A stretch of DNA of 12,543 nt from Lentzea aerocolonigenes (GTDB taxonomy: Bacteria > Actinomycetota > Actinomycetes > Mycobacteriales > Pseudonocardiaceae): positions 1 through 12,543 of the forward strand of contig NZ_JYJG01000509.1 in assembly GCF_000955955.1 (NCBI RefSeq). Reading direction: 5' to 3'. The notes under the pieces were generated by a model, which did no database searches, was not told where the DNA came from, and was given only the letters and a program-made list of their open reading frames with translations. This document shows, in pieces, positions 1 to 6,989 of the stretch (the first letter of the stretch is position 1; each line of letters begins with the position of its first letter). A program made the translations under genes and the position numbers.

Positions 1-819
1 TGGGTGGCGTCCCCAGAAGGACAGCAGTACGTGGTGTGGGCCAACCAGAAGCTGCGGCTCACCGACCCCCTGGTGCCCCTGGCGCTCGGACTCGGCGGAG
101 GCAAACCTCCCGTCGCGGCGCCCGCGTGGCTCTCCTCGCTGCCGGACGGCCCCGAGGTGGGACCGGCGGTGATTCCCCAGCAGGGCAAGCAGAACGTGAG
201 CGTCGGGGGTACTCCGCGCCCGGTCGGCACGGTGTTCCGGCACGTGGCCGGCAACGGAGCCGAGAACTTCTCGGTCCTGCGCGAGGAGGGCCTGGCGCCG
301 GTGTCGCGCACGGAGGCCGTGCTGCTCCAGGCCAAGAACGGTGGCGCCGCCGTCGAGATCGGGTCCGAGGTGCTGGCGAGCGCCCCTCACTCGGATGACG
401 ACTCGCTCGTGAAGCGCGTTCCCGACCTGCTGGCCGCGAAGCCGGTTCCGGCAGGCGAGCGCGCGTTCTGCCTGCGCCAGCAACCGGTCGGCGTGGACGT
501 CGCGAGTCAGGCGGTCACGGTCGACCGCGCGGACGCCGGGTTCGGCATGAACGAACGAATCGGAGTGCGCGCGAAGCCGGGGACGGGTGTGCTCGCCGCG
601 TCGGTGCCCGCACCGAAGGGGCCCGGTGCCAAGCCCGACCGCTACCTCATCACGGACCGCGGCCTGAAGTACCGGCTGGCCGACGACGACAGCATCAGCG
701 CACTCGGGTTCGGCGGCGTCGCACCGGTACCGGTCGCCGCCGGGGTGCTGGCGCAGATCCCCAACGGTCCGGCCCTCAGCCGGGGCGCCGTGGGCGTGAG
801 TGTGAAAGGACGTGGCTGA
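1..819 (+). CDS. eccB: EccB, type VII secretion core subunit, C-terminal part (5' end outside window)
   Basis: This is the last 272 codons of an open frame that enters from the left edge; the GTG at 4 is internal, so the gene is partial. EccB is a single-pass membrane protein of the ESX/T7SS core complex with a large periplasmic domain, usually about 450-520 residues, so the N-terminal membrane segment is missing here. Recognisable EccB features are the early 'RLTDP' stretch, the 'LPDGPEVGP' segment, and the end of the protein: 'YLITDRGLKYRL' followed by 'ALGFGG', then 'PVPVAAGVLAQIPNGPALS'. These match the family's 'lvtDrGvrYpl ... LGY ... P.PLL.LlP.GP.Ls' pattern. One cysteine (codon at 469-471) is in a position consistent with half of the conserved EccB disulfide; its partner would lie upstream. 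The stop at 817-819 directly abuts the next start, so the two are probably co-transcribed. No signal or membrane segment is seen in the visible part. Confidence 0.9.
   Translation, partial: WVASPEGQQYVVWANQKLRLTDPLVPLALGLGGGKPPVAAPAWLSSLPDGPEVGPAVIPQQGKQNVSVGGTPRPVGTVFRHVAGNGAENFSVLREEGLAPVSRTEAVLLQAKNGGAAVEIGSEVLASAPHSDDDSLVKRVPDLLAAKPVPAGERAFCLRQQPVGVDVASQAVTVDRADAGFGMNERIGVRAKPGTGVLAASVPAPKGPGAKPDRYLITDRGLKYRLADDDSISALGFGGVAPVPVAAGVLAQIPNGPALSRGAVGVSVKGRG
804..810 (+). promoter_or_regulatory. Ribosome binding site deciding the start of the 915-residue gene
   Basis: GAAAGGA lies inside the end of eccB, 9 bases before the GTG at 820. It supports that start over the ATG at 868, whose nearest AGGAGG (835-840) is 27 bases away. 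Confidence 0.5.
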
Positions 820-3567
820 GTGACCCTGCTGACCAGGAGGCCGGATCACCGCGGTGGTGACCGGGACATGACCAGTCACACGATCGGCAACGCCCTCGTG
901 GTGCACCCGCGCGGTGTCCTGCGCGACGAGGTCCGCGACATGGCCCTGAACCTCGCTGCCGACCCCGACCACGAGCTCGTCGTGGTCGACCTGCCCGTGT
1001 CGAGCTCGTTCTCGACGTGGGAGTCGGCGGCGAAGCTGCTGCCGCGCAAGCGACGTGGCGTGCGGCTGGTCATCGGTGGCCGCACCAGGGAGACGACGGT
1101 GCTCGCGGGCCAGTGGTTCTCCGAGCGGCTCGGCCGCACCGTGATCGCACCCGACGGCACGGTGATGCCGGGCGTCGGCGGTTCGCTCTTCGTCGACGCG
1201 GGATGGGGAACCGGATGGGTGCGGTTCCAGCCGGGAAAGCCCCCGAAGCGAGACGGCAAACGCTTTCCCAGGCCCACCTGGGAGACCGTGTCCCCGCTCG
1301 CCGAGGTGATGCCGACCAGCGCGGGCGGGGTGAGCGAACCGTTGCCGGGCGGGGTGTGGCTGCGTCCGCGCGGTTCGGAGAGCCTGCTGATGCAGCACCG
1401 CCGGCGGTTGATCGAGACGCTGCCGTGCCAGCCCGACGTCTGCACGATCGTGCTGGGCTGTCCCGGCGCCCCTCCGATCACGCTCTACGACATCACCCGC
1501 TTCTGGAGCTGGCTGCCCCAGGAGCTGCGGTCCAAGCTGCGACTGGTCCGGTTCGGCCCGATGACGCTGCCCGACGGCGGTCCGTACGGCCAGCACGTCG
1601 CCGACGCGCTGGGTGAGCAGATCACCTGCTACAACGGTCTGCCGGTCGGGTCCCGCACCGATCCCCACATCGTGACCCTGCGGTCCGACGGCACGCCGGG
1701 CTGGCAGCCGTTCGCGCTGGAGGTGGCCTACTTCCCCGCCCAGCAGGGACAGCCCGCACCGCTGCCGGCCCTGCTGAGCTACCGGGATCCGCTGTTCGGC
1801 ATCGAGGAGGTCGAACCGGCCGTCTACCGGTACACCCAGGACGTTCTGCTGGAGGTCGTCCCGGCAGGGCTCTGGGTGCGGCTGGAGCAGGAGATGGCGC
1901 ACGGTCCGGCGGTCAGGACGGCCGAACCGGACGGCGAGCGGCACCTGGTGCTGTTCGAGGAAGGCGTCGACACGGTGGCACCGGAGGTGCGGCGCGCGGC
2001 CGAGGACCTCATGGGCAGGCTCGACTCGCAGACACGGCGGGTGAGCGAACTGGTACCCGCGCTGACCGTCGCGCGCCGGCGGAACCAGGTCGGCGGCAAG
2101 GCGTGGGGCGTCGTGGAACAGCAGCCGGCGGCCGAGCTCGCCGCCGCTGCACCGCTGACCCCGGTCACCGCGGTTCCGCCGCTGACCCCGGTCACTGCGG
2201 TTCCGCCGCTGGTCGCAGCCGAGCCCCTCGTCTCACCGCACTCCGCGCGCGAGTTCGCCACGGCGCCGACCGATGCGCCGTTCGCCGTGGAGCCGTCGCT
2301 CGAAACGGCGACGGTCCGGCTCGAGAACGGGCAACTGGTCGCGGATCCGCTGACGGCGCAACCCCCGCTGACGGCGCAACCCCCGGTTCCGGCGCAGGTC
2401 TCCCCGCTGATCTCCGGGGCGGTTCCGCCTGGCCTCGAGACGCCGTCGGCGCATCCCGGGCCGGTGCTGGACTTCGCCCCCGTCTCCGCACCTCCCGCGA
2501 GCGCGCCGCCGCTCTCCCCGCCATCGCTGCTCCCGCCCTCCGCCCCCGATCCGACCGTCGCTGAGCCCTCCGCCGCCCCGCCGGCGGGGCGTCCGGCCGA
2601 CGCCGCGGTCACCGCACCGCCTCCTGCGGCCGAGGCCGGGGAACGGGCTCCCGCACCGCCTCCCGCCGACGGCCCGTCACCCGCGGCCGCACCGGCGCAA
2701 CCCGCCGCACCGCAGGCCACGGCACGCCCGGTGGTGACGGCCGTGCAACCGACCCCGGCGGCCGCCGCGGCGGCGCTGGTACCGCAGCGCGGGCTGGAGG
2801 AGGAACGAGGCTGGCTGCGCCGCACGCTCAGCCAGGAGTACGCGGCCGTCGCCAACTCCGTGAACCGCGTGCTGTCAGAACACCCCGGGTTCCAGGGCGC
2901 GCTGGAGCGGTCGTCCGGCGCGGTGCTGACCGACGCCGTCGCGATCCGGCTGTACCTGTCGGCCAGCGGTGACGGTCTCGACCAGTCCCTGCGGGCGGGC
3001 GGGGTCGGTCCGCACGTGCCGTTCGCGCGCTGCGTCGTGTCCGGGCTGAGCAGGCTGCCGTCGCACCGGGGGCCCGCGGTGTTCTCCACCTCCCTGACCG
3101 AGCAGGAGATCGCCTTCTACGGCAGTCGCAAGCTCCTCACGGAGTGGGGCTTCATCAACGCGTTGAGCGCGCCCTGTGCGCGCCAGTCCGAGCAGAACGA
3201 CGTCGACGTGCTCGTCTGGTCGATGACGGCCCGGCGGACGAAACTCCTGGAACCGGAGACCGATCCCGTCGCCGACCGCGTGCTCTTCGTGCCGGGGACG
3301 AGCTTCAAGGTGCTGGAGCTGAGCCCTCCCGCGGAGGGTGCGCGCGGCCGGTTGCTGCTGCGCGAGCTCGCCGCCGGCGAGATCGACCCGACGGGCAAGG
3401 TCGACCGCAACCGCGAGGCGCTCGACGAGCTGGCGCTCAACTCGTTGCGGCGCTGCGTCCAGACCTGGGAGTCGGACAAGCAGGAGGCACGGGTCCCCGA
3501 GTCGTCGCTGGCGCGCTTCGTCCAGCGGCCGGGGCTCACCAGGACCTCGACCCACGAGGAGAGCTGA
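820..3567 (+). CDS. T7SS-linked protein with duplicated N-terminal domain, Pro-rich linker and ADP-ribosyltransferase-like (inactive) C-terminal domain
   Basis: A 915-residue protein with no hydrophobic membrane segment or signal peptide. Residues about 25-165 and 175-345 look like two diverged copies of one alpha/beta unit: each has a 'P-R-G' beta strand, a helix, a 'VVVDLP' / 'IVLGCP' strand, an 'R-L-R/V-L' strand and a closing Trp/Phe-rich stretch. Residues about 435-655 form a Pro/Ala linker with short tandem repeats. Residues about 658-895 resemble the ADP-ribosyltransferase fold, most clearly at V817-V829 (RVLFVPGTSFKV, compare 'EVLFPPGTrFrV'). The catalytic E-x-E just before that strand reads A-D-R, and the STS strand appears as 'GFINALSA', so activity is unlikely. 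The GTG start at 820 is chosen because GAAAGGA (804-810) sits 9 bases upstream; an ATG at 868 is the alternative. It sits between eccB and an EccA-like ATPase, suggesting a cytosolic accessory role in secretion. The exact function is unknown. Confidence 0.85.
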   Translation: MTLLTRRPDHRGGDRDMTSHTIGNALVVHPRGVLRDEVRDMALNLAADPDHELVVVDLPVSSSFSTWESAAKLLPRKRRGVRLVIGGRTRETTVLAGQWFSERLGRTVIAPDGTVMPGVGGSLFVDAGWGTGWVRFQPGKPPKRDGKRFPRPTWETVSPLAEVMPTSAGGVSEPLPGGVWLRPRGSESLLMQHRRRLIETLPCQPDVCTIVLGCPGAPPITLYDITRFWSWLPQELRSKLRLVRFGPMTLPDGGPYGQHVADALGEQITCYNGLPVGSRTDPHIVTLRSDGTPGWQPFALEVAYFPAQQGQPAPLPALLSYRDPLFGIEEVEPAVYRYTQDVLLEVVPAGLWVRLEQEMAHGPAVRTAEPDGERHLVLFEEGVDTVAPEVRRAAEDLMGRLDSQTRRVSELVPALTVARRRNQVGGKAWGVVEQQPAAELAAAAPLTPVTAVPPLTPVTAVPPLVAAEPLVSPHSAREFATAPTDAPFAVEPSLETATVRLENGQLVADPLTAQPPLTAQPPVPAQVSPLISGAVPPGLETPSAHPGPVLDFAPVSAPPASAPPLSPPSLLPPSAPDPTVAEPSAAPPAGRPADAAVTAPPPAAEAGERAPAPPPADGPSPAAAPAQPAAPQATARPVVTAVQPTPAAAAAALVPQRGLEEERGWLRRTLSQEYAAVANSVNRVLSEHPGFQGALERSSGAVLTDAVAIRLYLSASGDGLDQSLRAGGVGPHVPFARCVVSGLSRLPSHRGPAVFSTSLTEQEIAFYGSRKLLTEWGFINALSAPCARQSEQNDVDVLVWSMTARRTKLLEPETDPVADRVLFVPGTSFKVLELSPPAEGARGRLLLRELAAGEIDPTGKVDRNREALDELALNSLRRCVQTWESDKQEARVPESSLARFVQRPGLTRTSTHEES
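2152..2205 (+). repeat. Two tandem 27-bp units coding PLTPVTAVP
   Basis: Two in-frame 27-base copies (2152-2178 and 2179-2205) differ at one position (ACC versus ACT for Thr). They lie within the Pro/Ala linker of the 915-residue protein. A partial third copy (CCG CTG) follows. The near identity indicates a recent slippage or recombination duplication, typical of disordered linkers in GC-rich genomes. Confidence 0.9.
2347..2382 (+). repeat. Two tandem 18-bp units coding PLTAQP
   Basis: Two identical in-frame 18-base copies (2347-2364, 2365-2382) in the same Pro/Ala linker, followed by a diverged third copy (PVPAQ). Linker length is therefore likely to vary between strains. Confidence 0.9.
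3556..3561 (+). promoter_or_regulatory. Ribosome binding site for the beta-helix/AAA+ gene
   Basis: GAGGAG lies 5 bases before the ATG at 3567, within the last codons of the upstream gene. Together with the TGATG stop-start overlap it indicates translational coupling and fixes the start. Confidence 0.75.
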
Positions 3568-6500
3568 TGAACCGGCAACTTCTGGTGGTCGCCACCGACC
3601 GGCCAGGCGCCTACCCGACGATCGGTGCCGCGCTGCGGGAAGCCCGCGACGGCGCCACCATCAGCGTCCTGCCCGGCCGGTACGAGGAGAACCTCGTCAT
3701 CGAGCGGATGGTCACCATCACCGCCGAGGACGGACCCGGCACGGTGGAGCTCGTCAGCCAGACGGGCAGCGTCGCGGTCGTGGCCGCCGCGGCGGCCCAG
3801 TTCTCCGGCCTGGTGATCAGGTGTGCCGACACCGGCGTGCCGGGCGTCGACATCCGGGCCGGCGAGATCGCCCTGGACGACTGCCGGGTGTCGGCCGCGT
3901 CGTGGGCGGTGCTCGTGCAGGGGCAAGGGAGCCTCGTCCTGCGCGGGTGCGTCATCACCAGCACCGGGGGCGCGGGCATCGTCGTCACGTCGAGCGTGCC
4001 GAGCACGGTCGAGGACTCCGAGGTGGTCGGCAACGCCTCGTCCGGTGTCGTGGTCACCGAGCAGGGCAACCTCGCCCTGCGCAGGGTCACCGTGCGCAAG
4101 GCCGGTGGCAACGGCATCTGCGCCAACGGCCGCGCGCGGCTGGTCGTCGAGGACTGCGAGATCATCGAGTCCGACAAGCCCGCGCTCGTCGTGGAGCAGG
4201 AGGCGAACGCGGATGTCCGGAGGGTCAGGATCAGCCAGAGCGCGAGCCTCGACCTCTACGTGCGCAGCACCGGCGACGTCACCGTCACCGACTCCGTGTT
4301 CACGGGCGCCGGCGTGCAGTCCGCGCACATCGCGGGTGGTGCCTCGCCACGGCTGCGGGGCTGCCACTTCACCTCGGCCGGCCGCAACGCCGTCTACGTC
4401 ACCGGTGGGGCCTCACCCCGGTTCGACGACTGCCACGTCGGCGACAGCCCCGTCGGCGTCGTCGTCGACACCGCGTCCAGGGCCGTGTTCGGCAAGCTCA
4501 CCGTCGAGGGCAGCGACCGGGGAGCGGTGCTCGTCGACTCCGGGGCGACGGTCGAGCTCAAGGGCTTCCGCGTCACCGCCGAGACCGGCCCCGCGGTCCT
4601 GGTGAAGGGCCAGTCCCGGCTCCTGCTCGCCGATGCCGTGATCGACGTCGGCGACGCGCCGGGCATCTCGCTGGTGGAGGCCGCGCAGGCCGAGGTGACG
4701 GACGTGCGCGTGACCGGCACGGCGGAGCACCTGGTCACCGTGCTGAGCGGAGCACGGGGGGAGTTCGCCTCCACCCTGATCCGCGGTGGTGGTGCCCACG
4801 CGAACGAGGCCTCTTTGTCCATGAAGGACAGTGAGGTGGTCGCGGCGGCGGGAGACGGCCTCAGCGCCGGTGCGGGTGGTGTCCTGCAAGCAATTCGGTG
4901 CCGCGTGCGGTCCGCCCGCCGGCACGGCGTGCACCTGCTCAGCGGTGCGCGGGGCGAGGTGCGCGGGTGCGAGATCACCGACAGCGCCGGCGACGGCGTC
5001 CTGCTGGACACCGAGGAGGCGGTGACCGTCGCGGACTCCACCGTCACCGGCAGCGGTGGCAGCCCGGTGCGCCGCGCGGTCGAGCACGAACGGCTGTCCG
5101 TCACGGGAATCGTCACCGGTGAGCACGCCTCCCAGCGTCCCGCGCAGTCCGCGGGCCCGGCACCGGGGCCCGCCGCGCCGGAGCACCCCTCCGGTTCCGA
5201 GCCCCCGGCGTCGTCCGCGCTCGGCGGTGCGATGGGCGCCGACCTGGACGGCCCGGTCGCCGAGCTCGACTCGCTGATCGGCCTGGACGGCGTGAAGCAC
5301 GAGGTGCTCGGTCTGATCAACCTCATCAAGATGTCCCAGCGGCGCCAGCAGATGGGGCTGCCGATGCCGCCCATGAGCCGCCACCTGGTCTTCGCGGGTC
5401 CCCCTGGCACGGGCAAGACGACGGTCGCGCGGCTCTACGGCTCCGTCCTCGCGGAGCTCGGCATCCTCGCCAAGGGGCACATGATCGAGGTCGCCAGGGC
5501 TGACCTGGTGGCCCAGTACATCGGTGCGACGGCCATCAAGACGGCCGAGGTCGTCACGAAGGCGATGGGCGGCGTCCTCTTCATCGACGAGGCCTACACG
5601 CTGTCCAGCGGGTCGGGCGGCAGCGGCCCGGACTTCGGTCAGGAGGCCATCGACACGCTGATGAAGATGATGGAGGACCACCGCGACGAGATCGTGGTGA
5701 TCGTGGCGGGCTACTCCGAGCTGATGGAACAGTTCCTCGCCTCGAACCCCGGTCTGGCGTCCCGCTTCTCCCGCACCATCGAGTTCCCCAACTACAGCGT
5801 CGACGAGCTCGTCACGATCACCACCAACCTGTGCCGCAAGCACTACTACGAGCTGACCGACGACGCGGTCGCCGCGCTCACCGCCTACTTCGAGCGCGTG
5901 CCCAAGAACGACACGTTCGGCAACGGACGCGTGGCCCGCAAGCTGTTCGAGTCGATGGTGAACAACCAGGCGTCCCGGCTGGCACTGGCCCCACCGGACA
6001 AGGACACCGAGCTGAACAGGCTCACCGGAGAGGACCTCGCCGCCGAGGTCGCCGCACTCGGTGAGGTGGCACCCAGGGGCGCCGGGCCGGACGCGGCCAC
6101 GAACCCGGTCGCCGCCGTGGAGGCGACGCTCGGCTGGCAGCGCGTCGTCGCGATGTCCGGCCTCAACGGCGTGCGCGAGGCGCTCGGGCGCACCCTCGTG
6201 CAGTTGTGCGGACTCAAGGCCCGCAACAAGGGCGTCGGCCGGCATGCGAACGTGGCCCTGTCGGGCAGCAAGGGCATGGGACGGCGCGCGGTGGCCATGC
6301 ACTACGCGCAGGCACTGGCGGAGCTGCGGTTGATCGACTCCGGTCACGTGACCCGGTTGTCGCTCGGCACGGACCTGTGCCCGCGCTGGCCGGGACAGGC
6401 GGTGAGCCTCATGGCCACGGCCTTCGACGACGCACGGGGCGGCGTCCTGCTGCTCGACGTCGACGACGAGTGGGCCGCAGACTCCGCGGAACGCCGCATC

Positions 6501-6911
6501 GAGGTGCTGGAGGCCCTGGTCGAGGTGATCCGGCGCAACCCGGCCGGGCCCGTCGTCCTGCTCAGCGGCGAGGATTTCGCGCTGGCACGGCTGCTGGAGT
6601 TCTCCTCCGAGCTGAGCGGGTGCTTCGCCGAGAGGTGGGCCTTCGAGGACTACGACGTGGACCAGCTGGCGGCGATGGTCGTGCGGCACCTGACCCGCCG
6701 CGGGCACGAGGTGCCCGCGGAGGTGACGGCCGCACTGCGCGACCTCCTGCCGCACAGCCGGGGCCGGACGGCCAGGGACGTGCACCGGCTCGCACAGCGG
6801 CTCGCCACCACGGCGGCCTCCCGCACCCTCACCGCCGCCGATCTCGAACTGCTCATGAGGAGCGGGATGCCGCGGGTCGCCGCGGAGGAGGGACTGGCCT
6901 CAGTGGGCTGA
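3567..6911 (+). CDS. Right-handed beta-helix protein with tandem CbxX/CfxQ-type (EccA-like) AAA+ domains
   Basis: A 1114-residue protein in three parts. Residues about 1-505 are a long right-handed beta-helix of the pectate-lyase-like/CASH type: after an 'YPTIGAALREARDGATI' start, turns repeat every 23 residues in a 'GVxV...G...L..C.V..S' pattern. A Pro/Ser linker spans about 506-558. Residues about 560-835 form a CbxX/CfxQ AAA+ domain with Walker A GPPGTGKT (611-618), Walker B VLFIDEAY (670-677), and the 'VIVAGYSELMEQFL' and 'NPGLASRFSRTIEFPNY' segments of the EccA/SpoVK family. Residues about 855-1100 form a second AAA+ domain with degenerate motifs (GSKGMGRR at 900-907; LLLDVDDEW). EccA normally carries TPR repeats before its ATPase; here a beta-helix takes that place. 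The ATG at 3567 overlaps the previous stop by one base and has GAGGAG (3556-3561) 5 bases upstream, so the longer open frame beginning at 3144 is not used. A cytosolic energy-driven remodelling role in T7SS is inferred. Confidence 0.9.
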   Translation: MNRQLLVVATDRPGAYPTIGAALREARDGATISVLPGRYEENLVIERMVTITAEDGPGTVELVSQTGSVAVVAAAAAQFSGLVIRCADTGVPGVDIRAGEIALDDCRVSAASWAVLVQGQGSLVLRGCVITSTGGAGIVVTSSVPSTVEDSEVVGNASSGVVVTEQGNLALRRVTVRKAGGNGICANGRARLVVEDCEIIESDKPALVVEQEANADVRRVRISQSASLDLYVRSTGDVTVTDSVFTGAGVQSAHIAGGASPRLRGCHFTSAGRNAVYVTGGASPRFDDCHVGDSPVGVVVDTASRAVFGKLTVEGSDRGAVLVDSGATVELKGFRVTAETGPAVLVKGQSRLLLADAVIDVGDAPGISLVEAAQAEVTDVRVTGTAEHLVTVLSGARGEFASTLIRGGGAHANEASLSMKDSEVVAAAGDGLSAGAGGVLQAIRCRVRSARRHGVHLLSGARGEVRGCEITDSAGDGVLLDTEEAVTVADSTVTGSGGSPVRRAVEHERLSVTGIVTGEHASQRPAQSAGPAPGPAAPEHPSGSEPPASSALGGAMGADLDGPVAELDSLIGLDGVKHEVLGLINLIKMSQRRQQMGLPMPPMSRHLVFAGPPGTGKTTVARLYGSVLAELGILAKGHMIEVARADLVAQYIGATAIKTAEVVTKAMGGVLFIDEAYTLSSGSGGSGPDFGQEAIDTLMKMMEDHRDEIVVIVAGYSELMEQFLASNPGLASRFSRTIEFPNYSVDELVTITTNLCRKHYYELTDDAVAALTAYFERVPKNDTFGNGRVARKLFESMVNNQASRLALAPPDKDTELNRLTGEDLAAEVAALGEVAPRGAGPDAATNPVAAVEATLGWQRVVAMSGLNGVREALGRTLVQLCGLKARNKGVGRHANVALSGSKGMGRRAVAMHYAQALAELRLIDSGHVTRLSLGTDLCPRWPGQAVSLMATAFDDARGGVLLLDVDDEWAADSAERRIEVLEALVEVIRRNPAGPVVLLSGEDFALARLLEFSSELSGCFAERWAFEDYDVDQLAAMVVRHLTRRGHEVPAEVTAALRDLLPHSRGRTARDVHRLAQRLATTAASRTLTAADLELLMRSGMPRVAAEEGLASVG

Positions 6912-6920
6912 CGTGCCGAT

Positions 6921-6954
6921 GTGACCAGCGGTTCCGGCTGGAACCGCTGGTCAC
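6921..6954. terminator. Bidirectional hairpin terminator between convergent genes
   Basis: A perfect inverted repeat: GTGACCAGCGGTTCC (6921-6935), loop GGCT (6936-6939), then the exact complement (6940-6954). The 15-bp stem sits 9 bases after the stop of the plus-strand AAA+ gene and 35 bases after the stop of the minus-strand Hsp70-like gene. There is no T-tract on either side, which is common for strong actinobacterial hairpins. It probably ends both transcripts. Confidence 0.85.
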
Positions 6955-6989
6955 GTCAGGCGGAGCCGATCGTTTTCGGGAGCGACCGC

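Noticed and set aside
3144..3566. Upstream extension of the beta-helix/AAA+ frame
   Set aside because: It overlaps the 915-residue gene out of frame, reads as Arg/Ala-rich shadow, and the ATG at 3567 has its own ribosome binding site and a natural beta-helix N-terminus.
4413..6785. 790-codon minus-strand open frame opposite the AAA+ gene
   Set aside because: Long antisense frames are usual in very GC-rich genes; the translation is His/Arg/Gly/Val-rich with no domain, while the plus strand shows clear beta-helix and AAA+ motifs.
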